Positions 11,132-20,600 of a stretch of 64,000 nucleotides of DNA are shown here, in pieces. The DNA is from JBBROS01 sp963752225 (lineage in GTDB: Bacteria > Pseudomonadota > Alphaproteobacteria > Acetobacterales > Acetobacteraceae), in assembly GCA_963752225.1 (NCBI GenBank), contig CAVVXS010000016.1:231783-295782 (forward strand). Reading direction: 5' to 3'. The stretch's first letter is position 1. Each line of letters starts with the position of its first letter. The position numbers and the translations under genes are program-made. The notes beneath the pieces are model-generated. The model searched no databases. It saw only the letters and a program-made list of their open reading frames with translations, and was not told the DNA's origin.

Positions 11132-12559
11132 CTACTGCAGCAGGTTGCGGAAGTTGGCGTTCCTGCCGTCCAGCAGCCCGAGCGGCTGCACCTCGAAGCG
11201 GTCTTCGATCGTGCGCAGGATGCTGCCGAAATCATACTGCGTGTGGTCCACGAAGCCGCGCCGCACGGTCGGGCCAATGGCGATCAGCGGGACCCGGATG
11301 CCCGGGCCCCAGCGGTCGCGCACCGGCGGGGCCACGTGGTCCCAGAAGCCGCCATGCTCGTCATAGGTGACGATGATCAGCATGTCGGCGTATTGCGGGC
11401 TCGCCTGCAGTTTGGCGACGAGGTCGGCCAGGTGCTCGTCGCCGTCGGTGATGTTGGCATAGCCGGGGTGCAGGTTGAGTTCGCCGATCGGCTTGTAGAA
11501 CACCACCGGCGGCAACGTGCCCGAGGCGATCGCGGCGTAGAGGTCCTTCAGGTCCTTCAGGTGCTTCTTCTGCCCCTCCGTGCCCGGCGCGAGGTCGCGG
11601 AAGAAGGCGAGCGGCTGGTGATGGTACTGGAACAACGGGTCCGGCTTGCCGGCCATGGCGTTGTCGTAGCCGCCCGAATACCACGCCCAATCGACCCCCG
11701 CCGCGTCCAGCCGGTCGCCGATGTGCGGCATGTCCTGTGGCGGCACCAGCAGGCTTTGGTCGGTGTCGGACGGGGCGTGCAGGTAGACGGACCGGCTGGT
11801 GTTGATCGCGAACCCGTCCGGCGACACCTGGCCGTCGCGCAGCAGGTGCCCCTGGTCGTCCACCTTGGCGACGATCTTCTCCGGCGCGTTCGGCCACTGG
11901 AACGCCTGGGCGCAGACCAGGAAGGAGTGGTTGAGGAACGAGCCGCCGAACGCCGAGTGAAACATGTTGTCGCCCAGGGTGTACTCGCGGGCGAGCTTCC
12001 AATGCTCGGAGCTCGACAGGTCGTAGTATCCCATCACCAGCCCGCCGGCGTCGGAGATCGCGGCGAAACGGTCCATCCGGCCGCCATGGATCTGGTCCTG
12101 CTCTTGGTAGAAGCGGTGCACGAGGTCGCCGGTGGCGACGTTGGCGGGCACGCTCTGGTCGATGCGGAACGGACCGTTGGGGATCTCGGCGGGGAAACGC
12201 ATATCCACCGCGGCCGGGCGCATGTTGGTGTTCTTGACCGGGGGCAGCATCGCATAGGCGTTGCCGTTCGGGCCGGTCTGGATCGCATGCGGCCCTGCCT
12301 GGCTCAGCCCGTTGGCGCCTGGAAACGTGCCGAACATGTTGTCGAAGCTGCGGTTCTCCTCGAAGATGACGACGACGTGGCCGATCCGGCGCAACGGGTC
12401 GTCGGGTTCGAGCCGCGGCGAGCGGGCGGCCAGGTCCTGCGCGCCGGGCGGCGGGATGGCGTTAGAGGTTTGGGCGAGCGCTGTCGTCGCCAGCAGGGGC
12501 GTCGCCAGCAGGGGCGTCGCCAGCAGGACGGGCAGCAGGCAAAGGGCGGCGATGCGCAT
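11132..12559 (-). CDS. Exported phosphoesterase, acid phosphatase AcpA / phospholipase C family
   Basis: Predicted periplasmic phosphomonoesterase or phospholipase of the phosphoesterase family (PF04185). Hallmarks are VVVIFEENRSFDNMFGTFPG near the mature N-terminus and TYDEHGGFWDHVAPP near the C-terminus, both carrying metal/nucleophile residues of this family. The signal peptide contains an exact LLATP pentapeptide repeat produced by a 15-bp DNA repeat and probably ends at ALA|Q. ATG 12559 gives 475 residues; an in-frame TTG at 12580 would add seven and weaken the signal peptide. That ATG shares an 8-bp palindrome with the start codon of the divergent gene. The gene converges on the GH15 gene, leaving 21 bp. 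Confidence 0.88.
   Translation of the reverse strand: MRIAALCLLPVLLATPLLATPLLATTALAQTSNAIPPPGAQDLAARSPRLEPDDPLRRIGHVVVIFEENRSFDNMFGTFPGANGLSQAGPHAIQTGPNGNAYAMLPPVKNTNMRPAAVDMRFPAEIPNGPFRIDQSVPANVATGDLVHRFYQEQDQIHGGRMDRFAAISDAGGLVMGYYDLSSSEHWKLAREYTLGDNMFHSAFGGSFLNHSFLVCAQAFQWPNAPEKIVAKVDDQGHLLRDGQVSPDGFAINTSRSVYLHAPSDTDQSLLVPPQDMPHIGDRLDAAGVDWAWYSGGYDNAMAGKPDPLFQYHHQPLAFFRDLAPGTEGQKKHLKDLKDLYAAIASGTLPPVVFYKPIGELNLHPGYANITDGDEHLADLVAKLQASPQYADMLIIVTYDEHGGFWDHVAPPVRDRWGPGIRVPLIAIGPTVRRGFVDHTQYDFGSILRTIEDRFEVQPLGLLDGRNANFRNLLQ
12486..12527. repeat. 15-bp tandem repeat inside a signal-peptide coding region
   Basis: GTCGCCAGCAGGGGC occurs at 12486-12500 and 12501-12515 and is followed by 12 matching bases at 12516-12527. 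The repeat is in frame with the leftward phosphoesterase and encodes the LLATP units of its signal peptide. In-frame slippage would lengthen or shorten the hydrophobic core by five residues without breaking the gene. Confidence 0.9.
12552..12559. promoter_or_regulatory. Palindrome ATGCGCAT giving a start codon on each strand
   Basis: The 8-bp perfect palindrome supplies ATG on the plus strand (12552-12554) for the small exported protein and ATG on the minus strand (12559-12557) for the phosphoesterase. If both starts are right, the two divergent genes overlap by 8 bp at their 5' ends, and each promoter and ribosome site lies inside the other coding sequence. Confidence 0.5.
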
Positions 12560-13037
12560 GCGGCAGTGGTTCCGTGACAAAGGTCGGGCGGCGTCACGCT
12601 ATGGTGCGCTGCTGTTCCTGGTCAATGTCGGCATCGTGACGATCCGTCCGGCGGAGGCGACCAGCGTCGCCGACGTGCTAGCGGCCCAAGCGGCGCTGAC
12701 GGTGCCGCCGGGCATGAGCGACACCGATTGGCGGGCCTGGCGGGCGACGCACGAAGCCGAGCTGCAGCGGGCGCATGCCGTGCTCATGCTGGCGCACGCG
12801 GTCGAGGAAACCGTGATCACCACGCAGCAGGCCGCCTTCGCGCGCATGGGCGCGACGTTCATCTGCAATTACGACGAGGAAAGCCGCCCGGACTTCGCGG
12901 CCCTGGTCGATCGGTTCGTGGCGGAGGGCGCCAAGGCGCACGGCCTCACCGAGGCGGCGGCACGGCCGCGCCTGCTGCAGACCGACGTGACCGACATGCT
13001 GCCGATCGCTCTGCTCTCCTATTATCGCTGCCCGTAG
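12552..13037 (+). CDS. Small exported protein of unknown function
   Basis: I do not recognise this family. The 161 residues begin with a basic N-region (MRMRQWFRDKGRAASR) and a hydrophobic core (YGALLFLVNVGIVTI), then AEA, a plausible signal-peptidase site near residue 36. The mature part is mostly helical, with single cysteines in ATFICNYDEES and at the C-terminus (SYYRCP) that could form one disulfide. The start is ATG 12552 or ATG 12558. The frame is open further upstream, but that part is antisense to the phosphoesterase. Codon use (GC-rich third positions) resembles the neighbours and the sequence is not low-complexity, which supports a real gene. Confidence 0.65.
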   Translation: MRMRQWFRDKGRAASRYGALLFLVNVGIVTIRPAEATSVADVLAAQAALTVPPGMSDTDWRAWRATHEAELQRAHAVLMLAHAVEETVITTQQAAFARMGATFICNYDEESRPDFAALVDRFVAEGAKAHGLTEAAARPRLLQTDVTDMLPIALLSYYRCP

Positions 13038-13044
13038 TGGCGAC

Positions 13045-13085
13045 GCAGGGCTCTGCCCTGCACCCGCTGGGGCCGGCGGCCCCAG
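13045..13085. repeat. Double GC hairpin, dispersed intergenic repeat (copy 1)
   Basis: Two perfect hairpins in series: GCAGGGC-TCT-GCCCTGC (13045-13061) and CTGGGGCC-GGC-GGCCCCAG (13067-13085). They lie just after the stop of the small exported gene. The same two-hairpin plan, with different stem sequences, recurs at 32724-32766 and 51824-51924, so this is probably a dispersed family that may also end transcription. Confidence 0.6.
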
Positions 13086-13237
13086 ACCCGCTATATCCGT
13101 CGTCTAGGACTGTGGGCCTAAAGCCAATTCTTTACCGGCACGAACACGCGCCTTATACAGGTCTGCTGCGTGCGGTCGATGCGAGGTCGTGATGGCACGC
13201 CGCGCCGCTCGCATGCCGGGGAGGATGCTCGACGACG

Positions 13238-13939
13238 ATGCAGCAGATGCAGCACGAGTACTTCCGCGGCGATACCGGGGCCGACCGAAAGACGTTGGTG
13301 CTTGCGACGATCATCGTGGAGCAAGCGAGCAACCCGTCCATCCGCGATATCCTTGCGGTTGGATGTGGCTCGGGCAACGATGCTTGGGCGCTCGGTGAGT
13401 ATTTTGGCCGGACCGTCATCGGGGTCGATCTGGAAGACTACTTCGACCGCCGATACAGCCATCGGGTGGACTTCCGCACCATGGACGCCTGCGCGCTCGA
13501 CTTCCCGGATGCGAGCTTCGACCTCGTTTTTTCGTTTCACGCTCTCGAACACATCCCGGACTATCGCCGTGCCGTGGCGGAAATGCGCCGCGTTCTTCGC
13601 CCCGGCGGGATCTACTGTATCGGCACGCCAAATCGGGCGAGGCTGGTCGGCTATGTCGGGGTTCCCGCGTTGCCGTTTGCTCAGAAGCTGCGGATGAACC
13701 TGCGTGATTGGCGGCAGCGGGTCGTCGGCCGGTTCAGGAACGAGTACGGCGCCCATGCGGGCTACACCGCCCGTGAACTCGCCGCCATCTGCACCGAGAT
13801 CGGCCCGGGTCACGAGGTGTCGGAGACCTATTACCTGCGCCTTTACGCCCGGCACGCATCGATGTTGAAGGCGTTCATCGCGGCCGGCATCGCTCGCTTC
13901 ATCTGGCCATCGACCTATGTCATCGGCACCCGACCGTAA
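13238..13939 (+). CDS. Class I SAM-dependent methyltransferase
   Basis: A Methyltransf_11-type enzyme of 233 residues with unknown substrate. Motif I is ILAVGCGSGNDAWALGEYFG, motif II VIGVDLEDYF, and the post-core motif is SFHALEHIPDYRRAVAEMRR followed by VLRPGG. A GGGAGG lies 13 bases before ATG 13238, and a second in-frame ATG at 13247 is possible. The upstream 150 bp beyond the double hairpin are less GC-rich than the neighbourhood and may carry the promoter. Nothing nearby indicates a pathway; this motif set is common in lipid, quinone and polysaccharide methyltransferases. Confidence 0.85.
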   Translation: MQQMQHEYFRGDTGADRKTLVLATIIVEQASNPSIRDILAVGCGSGNDAWALGEYFGRTVIGVDLEDYFDRRYSHRVDFRTMDACALDFPDASFDLVFSFHALEHIPDYRRAVAEMRRVLRPGGIYCIGTPNRARLVGYVGVPALPFAQKLRMNLRDWRQRVVGRFRNEYGAHAGYTARELAAICTEIGPGHEVSETYYLRLYARHASMLKAFIAAGIARFIWPSTYVIGTRP

Positions 13940-13991
13940 CGCGCGAACGGCCTCACTGCCGGGCTGACCACTTGCGCGGCGCCCAGGCGGG

Positions 13992-14177
13992 CTAGCCTTC
14001 GCTGGCGAGGGAGGTTTTCTGTTCCTCCTCGGTTTCGATCTCCTTGCGCGCCTGGTCCCAGAACATCAGGTCGCCGCCCTCGGGCCGGCCCGCCTGCTCC
14101 CACAGGTAATAGGCGCGGACGCGGATCGGCTCGAGAATGTCATTTTTCGGCACGGCCGCCCTCCAATACGTGTCCAT
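13992..14177 (-). CDS. DUF2934 family small protein
   Basis: A 61-residue protein with the DUF2934 pattern: IRVRAYYLWEQAGRPEGGD followed by an acidic helix (ARKEIETEEEQK). Proteins of this family are short, cytoplasmic and of unknown role, common in alphaproteobacteria. ATG 14177 is the better start; a TTG at 14183 would add two residues. It stands alone between the methyltransferase and the CoA-transferase gene. Confidence 0.8.
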   Translation of the reverse strand: MDTYWRAAVPKNDILEPIRVRAYYLWEQAGRPEGGDLMFWDQARKEIETEEEQKTSLASEG

Positions 14178-14232
14178 GGTCAAAAGCGCTCCGTGGCGTG
14201 AGGGGTTGCGTCGACGGCTCTCATCCCCGGCT

Positions 14233-15378
14233 TCACCCGAGTTCCTGCAGGATCGCTTCGTTGTGTTCGCCGGGAGCCGGCAGATCGTGACGTTGCGCCA
14301 AGCGCTGCCCGTCGAATGACAGCGGCAGCGCCGGAAGGCGGACGGTGCGCCCGTCCGGCAGAGTGAGCGGAACCAGGCCGCCCGACGCGTTCAGATGCGG
14401 GTCCTCGAACAGGTCGGCGGGCTTGGCGATCGGCGCGAACGGCAGCCCGAGCTCCTCGCAGCGGGCCATCAGCGCGTCCCGCTCGAAGCGTCCGAGCGCC
14501 GCGGCGATGACGGGGATGGTACGGTCGCGCGACGCGGTCCGCTGCTGCTGGTTGGCCAAGGCGGGGTCGGCGGCCAGCCCGTCGAGTCCGAAGCTTTGGC
14601 AGAACAGCCGCCATTGCGTGTCGGTGACGACGCCGACGAACACCTGTCCGCCATCGGCCGTATCGAAAATGTCATACACCGGCCAGGCCGGCCGGCGGAC
14701 GCCCATGGGCGGCGGCGCCTCGCCGCTGATGAACGCCTGCGCCATGTGCTGCGCCACCAGCACCGCATTGGTCTCGAACAGCCCGCTTTGCACATGCGCG
14801 CCGACGCCGGTGCGGTGGCGTTCCTGCACCGCGGCCAGGATGCCGAGTGCTGCGAAGGTGCCGCCCAGGATGTCGTTGATGCTCGACCCGGCGCGCATCG
14901 GCTTGCCCGGAAGCCCGGTCATGTAAGCGAGGCCGCCCATCATCTGCACCACCTCGTCCAAGGCGACGCGGTGGTCGTAGGGACCGGGCAGGAACCCCTT
15001 GCAGCTGCAATAGATGAGCCGCGGGTTTTCCGCCCGCAGCGCCTCGTAGGACAAGCCCAGCTTGTCGAGCGCGCCGGGCCGGAAGTTCTCGATCAGCACG
15101 TCGGCTTCGGCAATCAGCCGCTTGGCGAAGGCCAGCCCGTCGGCGGATTTCAGGTCGAGCGTCACGCTCCGCTTGTTGCGGTTCAGCATGGCGAAGAAGC
15201 CGGTGCCGGCGCCTTGCAGCCGCCGGGTGTTGTCGCCGGCCGGCTTGTCGCCCTCGGCCGCCGGCTCGACCTTGACCACGTCGGCGCCGAGATCGGCGAG
15301 CGCCAAGCCGCAGGTCGGGCCCATCACCATGTGGGCGAACTCGACGACCCGGAGGCCGGCGAGCGGCGTTTGGCTCAC
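14233..15378 (-). CDS. Class III (CaiB/BaiF, SUGCT-like) CoA-transferase
   Basis: A family III CoA-transferase of 381 residues, moving CoA between carboxylic acids. It opens with GLRVVEFAHMVMGPTCGLAL followed by LGADVVKVEP, and the catalytic aspartate is the D of SINDILGGTFAALGI, in the position of Asp169 of formyl-CoA transferase. The GTG start overlaps the stop of the upstream HMG-CoA lyase gene by four bases (GTGA), indicating translational coupling. A class III transferase coupled to HMG-CoA lyase resembles the SUGCT type, which activates glutarate or 3-hydroxy-3-methylglutarate. That substrate is inference; other short dicarboxylates are possible. Confidence 0.88.
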   Translation of the reverse strand: MSQTPLAGLRVVEFAHMVMGPTCGLALADLGADVVKVEPAAEGDKPAGDNTRRLQGAGTGFFAMLNRNKRSVTLDLKSADGLAFAKRLIAEADVLIENFRPGALDKLGLSYEALRAENPRLIYCSCKGFLPGPYDHRVALDEVVQMMGGLAYMTGLPGKPMRAGSSINDILGGTFAALGILAAVQERHRTGVGAHVQSGLFETNAVLVAQHMAQAFISGEAPPPMGVRRPAWPVYDIFDTADGGQVFVGVVTDTQWRLFCQSFGLDGLAADPALANQQQRTASRDRTIPVIAAALGRFERDALMARCEELGLPFAPIAKPADLFEDPHLNASGGLVPLTLPDGRTVRLPALPLSFDGQRLAQRHDLPAPGEHNEAILQELG

Positions 15379-16304
15379 GCCGCGATCCTGGGGGCCGCCT
15401 TGAAGGTGCGCGGGATGCCGGCCCGGGCCAGCCCGCCATGGCGCGGCTCGTCCGGCAACCCCTCGGCCAGGATCTCCCGCGCCGCCAGCAGCCGGTCGAG
15501 GTCGACGCCGGTGTCCAGGCCCATGCTTTCCAGCATGAACACCAAATCCTCGGTGACGATGTTGCCGGACGCCCCCGGCGCATAAGGGCAGCCGCCGAGC
15601 CCGGCCAGGCTGCTGTCGAAGCTGCGCACCCCTTCCTCCAGCCCGGCGAGCGCGTTGGCGAGGCCGAGGCCCATGGTGTCGTGCAGGTGCAAGCCCTCGA
15701 GCCGGTCGCCGACCTCGGCCCGCACTGCGCGCACGGTGGCGCGGATCTGCGCCGGGTGGGCGTAGCCGACCGTGTCGGCGAGGGCGACGAAATGCGCGCC
15801 CGCCTCGATCAGCCCGGCCGCCACCTCGACCACGCGGCGTTCCGGCACCACGCCGTCGATCGAGCAGCCGAACGCCGTGCTCAACGCACCCTCGACCTCG
15901 AGCGCGGCGCCGGTGTCGCGCACCCAGGCGGCGATGCGGCCGACCTCGGCGATTGCTTCGGCGGTCGTGCGGTTGGTGTTGGCCCGGCTGTGCCCCTCGC
16001 TGACGGAGACGGGCACCGAGATCCGTCGCGCCCCGGCCTCGGCCGCAAGCTGCGCGCCCTTGAGGTTCGGCGCCAATGCCACGATCACGCTGGGGAGGTC
16101 ACGCACCGCGCGGACCACCTCGCCGGTGTCGGCCATCTGCGGGATCACCCGCGCCGGCACGAAGCTGCCGACCTCGATCTCCGGCACGCCGGCAGCCGCC
16201 AGCGCCTCGATCCAGCGGATCTTGGTCGCTGTCGCCATCCGGCTCTGCGCCATCTGCAGCCCGTCGCGCGGGCCGACCTCGCATACCGTCACGCGCTCGC
16301 CCAT
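15375..16304 (-). CDS. Hydroxymethylglutaryl-CoA lyase
   Basis: Predicted to cleave 3-hydroxy-3-methylglutaryl-CoA to acetyl-CoA and acetoacetate, the last step of leucine catabolism. The 309 residues start with VTVCEVGPRDGLQ, the metal/substrate motif of the DRE-TIM superfamily, and LEGLHLHDTMGLGLANAL carries the metal-binding HxH. The active-site cysteine is in GLGGCPYAPGASGNIVTED, which matches the HMG-CoA lyase signature. It is the first gene of a two-gene leftward unit with the CoA-transferase. The divergent RND genes begin about 140 bp away, so the gap 16305-16444 should hold both promoters. Confidence 0.93.
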   Translation of the reverse strand: MGERVTVCEVGPRDGLQMAQSRMATATKIRWIEALAAAGVPEIEVGSFVPARVIPQMADTGEVVRAVRDLPSVIVALAPNLKGAQLAAEAGARRISVPVSVSEGHSRANTNRTTAEAIAEVGRIAAWVRDTGAALEVEGALSTAFGCSIDGVVPERRVVEVAAGLIEAGAHFVALADTVGYAHPAQIRATVRAVRAEVGDRLEGLHLHDTMGLGLANALAGLEEGVRSFDSSLAGLGGCPYAPGASGNIVTEDLVFMLESMGLDTGVDLDRLLAAREILAEGLPDEPRHGGLARAGIPRTFKAAPRIAA

Positions 16305-16405
16305 GCTGGCCCTCCCTCGATGGACAGGGTGCGTCGCCGCTGTTCGGCGTGCAACCCTGCGGGGGCGGGTAGCGTCCCCGTGCCGCCTTCTATTAAAGAC
16401 GATCC

Positions 16406-16421
16406 CGACCGTCTATGGTCG
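16406..16421. promoter_or_regulatory. Inverted repeat before the RND adaptor gene (possible operator)
   Basis: CGACC-GTCTAT-GGTCG is an interrupted 5-bp inverted repeat just downstream of the less GC-rich TATTAAAG (16391-16398), in the HMG-CoA lyase/RND divergent gap. Its position before an efflux operon would suit a repressor site, but no regulator gene is adjacent and a 5-bp half-site is weak evidence. Confidence 0.25.
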
Positions 16422-16444
16422 TTGAAACCATGCAAGGTACATCG

Positions 16445-17611
16445 ATGCGTCGTGCGTTCCTCGCAGGCCTGATCCCGTCTTTGCTGCTGGCCGCCCCGGC
16501 GTCGGCGCAGCCGGGGCCGGCCGGGCCGCCATCGGTCGGCGTCACGCAAGCCAAGCTGCGCCCGGTGATCGAGACCAGCGAGTTCGTCGGCCGCATCCAG
16601 TCGATCAACCGCGTCGATCTTGTTGCCCGGGTGACGGCGTTCCTGGTGCAGCGGTTGTTCATCGAGGGCAGCGAGGTGCATGCCGGCGACACGCTGTATC
16701 GGCTGGAGCGGGGGCCGTTCGAAGCGCAGGTCGCCGCCCAGGCGGCCAACGTGGCGCAAGCCGATGCGGTGCTGCAGAACAACCAGCTGACCCTCAACCG
16801 GGCCGAGCAGCTGCTCAACACGCCGGCCGGGCAGCGCAGCCGGGTCGACGACGCGCAGGCGGCGCAGCGCAGCCAGGCCGCCCAGCTCGCCAACGCGCAG
16901 GCGCAGCTGCGCCAAGCGCAGATCAACCTCGACTATACCGAGATCAAGGCGCCGATCGACGGCGAGATCAGCCGCACTACCGTGACCGAGGGCAACGTGG
17001 TCACCCCCAGCTCCGGCGTACTGGCGACCATCGTCAGCCAGGATCCGATGTACGTGCTGTTCCCGGTCTCGGTGCGGGCGGCGATCGACCTGCGCGACCG
17101 CTACGCCGACAAGGGCGGCTACAAGGCGGTGACGGTCAAGCTGCGCCTGCCGAGCGGCAAGGTGTATGACCAGGATGGGACGCTCGACTACATCGACCCC
17201 TCGGTCGCGCCCAACACCGACACGCTCACGTTCCGCGCCCGCATCCCCAACCCGATCCGCGCCGGCGGCAAGAGCGGCGACCCGGGCTCACGCGAGCTGA
17301 GCGACGGCGAGTTCGTCACCGTCACCTTGCAAGGCGTGCAGCCGATCCAGGCGATCGGCATCCCGCGCGCGGCCATCCTGTCGGACCAGCAGGGCAACTA
17401 CGTTTGGGTGATCGGCGAGGGCAACAAGGCCGAGCAGCGCCGGGTGCAGCTCGGCCAAAGCACGCCGGAGACGGCGGTGATCTCGTCCGGCCTCAAGGAG
17501 GGCGAGACCGTGGTGGTGGACGGCGTGCAGCGGGTCCGCCCCGGCGCGACGGTGGCGCCGGCGCCGATCACGCCGACCCCCGCCGTGCCGCCGCAGGCGC
17601 CGCGCAACTAG
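16445..17611 (+). CDS. RND efflux pump periplasmic adaptor (membrane fusion) subunit
   Basis: The AcrA/MexA-type adaptor that bridges an RND pump to an outer-membrane channel. From ATG 16445 the protein starts with a clean signal peptide (MRRAFLAGLIPSLLLAAPAS) and AAGG lies 7 bases upstream. The frame is open from ATG 16415, but that start would prepend ten polar residues. The order is the usual one: first lipoyl half (VTAFLVQRLFIEGSEVHAGD), an alpha-hairpin (residues about 85-165), second lipoyl half (DYTEIKAPIDGEISR), a beta-barrel and the membrane-proximal domain (VVVDGVQRVRPGATV). No acylated cysteine is seen. The pump gene follows 56 bp downstream; no outer-membrane factor gene is in the window. 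Confidence 0.93.
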   Translation: MRRAFLAGLIPSLLLAAPASAQPGPAGPPSVGVTQAKLRPVIETSEFVGRIQSINRVDLVARVTAFLVQRLFIEGSEVHAGDTLYRLERGPFEAQVAAQAANVAQADAVLQNNQLTLNRAEQLLNTPAGQRSRVDDAQAAQRSQAAQLANAQAQLRQAQINLDYTEIKAPIDGEISRTTVTEGNVVTPSSGVLATIVSQDPMYVLFPVSVRAAIDLRDRYADKGGYKAVTVKLRLPSGKVYDQDGTLDYIDPSVAPNTDTLTFRARIPNPIRAGGKSGDPGSRELSDGEFVTVTLQGVQPIQAIGIPRAAILSDQQGNYVWVIGEGNKAEQRRVQLGQSTPETAVISSGLKEGETVVVDGVQRVRPGATVAPAPITPTPAVPPQAPRN

Positions 17612-17667
17612 GGGTCCGGTCCAGCAATGCGCAGGCATGACATGACAGAGCATCGGACACTCGCACC

Positions 17668-20600
17668 GTGATCTCGGCCGTCTTCGTCGACCGGCCGCGG
17701 CTCGCGGTCGTCATCGCCATCGTGCTCACCATCGCAGGCGCCCTGGCGATGCTGCGCATCCCGGTGGCGCAGTTCCCGGACATCGTGCCGCCCCAGGTCC
17801 AGGTCACGACCCGCTACCCCGGCGCCTCGGCCTCCGTGGTGGAGGCGACCGTGGCCCAGCCGCTGGAGGCGCAGGTCAACGGCGCCGACCAGATGATCTA
17901 CATGAAGTCGAACTCGGGCAATGATGGCAGCTACGGCCTGACGGTCTCGTTCGCGCTCGGCACCAACCCCGACATCAACACCGTCAACGTCAACAACCGG
18001 GTGCAAGCCGCCCTCTCGCGCCTGCCGTCCGAGGTGCAGCGCCAGGGTGTGACCGTGCAGAAGCGCTCCTCGGCGATCCTGGAGTTCCTCGCCTTCTCGT
18101 CCGAAGGCGCCAAGCAGGACCCGCTGTTCATCTCGAACTACGTGACCATCAACATCCTCGATACGCTGAGCCGGGTCAGCGGCGTCGGCCAGGCCTCCTT
18201 GTTCGGGGCGCTCGACTACTCCATGCGGGTCTGGTTCGACACCAACCGGCTCATCAGCCTCAGCCTTGCGCCGAGCGACATCATCCTCGCCATCCAGCAG
18301 CAGAACGTGCAGGCGCCGGTCGGGCGGGTGGGCGCGCGGCCGACCAGCGACGACACCCAGTTCCAGATCAACCTGCAAACCAAGGGCCGGCTCACCACGG
18401 CCGAGGAGTTCGGCAACATCATCGTCCGCGCCAACCCGGACGGTTCGGTGCTGCGGGTGCGCGACGTGGCGCGGGTCGAGCTCGGCGCCGCCACCCAGGA
18501 CAGCGAAAGCCGGCTGAACGGCGACCCGGCCGTCACCATGGGCATCTACCTCGCCCCGGGCGCCAATGCCGTGCAGACCAGCGCCCGGGTGCAGGCGGCG
18601 CTGGACGAATTGAGCACCCGCTACCCGCCGGGCCTGAAATCGACGGTGTTCTACAACAGCTCGACCTTCGTCAGCGACACCATCAGCGAGGTGATCAAGA
18701 CCCTCGGCGAAGCCTTCGTGCTGGTCGTGATCGTGGTGTTCTTCTTCCTCGGGAGCTTCCGCGCCACCATCATCCCGACCATCGCGGTGCCGGTCAGCCT
18801 GATCGCCACTTTCGCCGTCCTGCTCGCGATCGGCTATTCGGCCAACACCGTCTCCTTGCTGGCGATGGTGCTCGCGATCGGCATCGTGGTCGATGACGCG
18901 ATCGTGGTGGTGGAGAATGTCGAGCGCGTCATCGAGGAGGAGCCGGAGCTGACCCCGGCCGAGGCGACGAAGAAGGCAATGGGGCAGATCACCGCGCCAA
19001 TCATCGCCATCACGCTCGTGCTGCTGTCGGTGTTCGTGCCGATCGGCTTCATCCCCGGCATCTCCGGCACGCTGTTCAAGCAGTTCGCGGTGACGATCTC
19101 GGTCGCAATGGTGATTTCGGCGATCAATGCGCTGAGCCTGTCGCCCGCTTTGTGCGCGGTGTTCCTGCGCAACACCGGCCCCAAGCGCGGCATCATGGGC
19201 GGCATCATGCGCGGCATCGACCACGTGCGCGACGGCTACGCCTGGCTGGTGATCCGGCTGCTGCGGCTGGCGATCATCGCGGTCGTGCTGGTGGTGGCGA
19301 TCGGCGCCGGGGTGTACGGCCTCAGCCTGCGCACGCCGACCGGGTTCCTGCCGGAGGAGGACCAGGGCGCCTTCTTCACCGCGGTCCAGTTGCCGGACGG
19401 CGCCAGCGTCACCCGCACCCGCGACGTGGTCAAACGCGTCGAGGAGGTCGCCCGCGGCATCCCGCAAATCCAGAACATCCTGTCGATCGTCGGCTTCTCC
19501 TTGCTCGACAGCGGCAACCAGTCCAACGCCGCCTTCATCGTCTTGCGCATGAAGCCGTTCGAGCAGCGGCCGGCGATCGCCGACAAGGTGCAGGCGCTGA
19601 TCGGCCGCATGTTCGCCGGCGTGTCGCAGATCCGCTCGGCGGTGATCTTTCCGTTCAACTTGCCGCCGATCATCGGCCTGTCGACCGGCGGCGGCTTCGA
19701 GTACCAGCTGCAGAACCTCGAGGGGCGCGAGCCCGCTGAGATGGGCGGTGTGCTGAACGGGCTGCTGGCGGCCGCCAACCAGGATCCGAAGCTCGCCCGG
19801 GTGTTCAGCACCTTCAGCCCGACCACGCCGTCGATCTACCTCGACATCGATCGCGAGAAGGCGCAGGCGCTCGGTTTGGCGATCAGCGACGTGTTCACCG
19901 CGCTGCAAGCGACGTTGGGCGGCATCTACGTCAACGACTTCAACCTGTTCGGCCGCATCTGGCAGGTCAACATCCAGGGCGAGGCGGCCGACCGCACTGA
20001 CATCCCGTCGATCTGGCGCATCTACGTGCGCAACAAGACCGGGACGATGGTGCCGCTGCGCTCCATCGCCGACGCGCGTATCGTGCTGGGGCCACAGACC
20101 ATCAGCCGCTACAACAACTACCGCTCCATCACCATCCAGGGCACGCCGAAGCCTGGCGTCTCGTCGGGCGACGCGCTGAACGCGATGGAAGCGGTCAGCC
20201 GCAGCACGCTGCCGCCAGGTTACTCGTTCGAGTGGACCGGCACCGCCTATCAGGAACGGGCGGCCTCGGGGCAGACCGGCACGATCCTCGGGCTCGCCAT
20301 CCTGTTCGCCTACCTGTTCCTGGTGGCGCTGTATGAAAGCTGGGTGATCCCGATCCCGGTGCTGCTGTCGGTGACGGTCGGCATCCTGGGCTCGTTCATC
20401 GGCCTGCTGGTGACGGGGCTGGCGCTCGATCTTTACGCGCAGATCGGGCTCGTGGTGCTGATTGCGCTGGCGGCCAAGAACGGCATCTTGATCGTCGAGT
20501 TCGCGAAGGACCAGCGCGAGCAAGGCAAGTCGATCCGGGAGGCCGCCCAGCTCGGCGCGCGGACCCGGTTCCGCGCGGTGATGATGACGTCGATCGCGTT

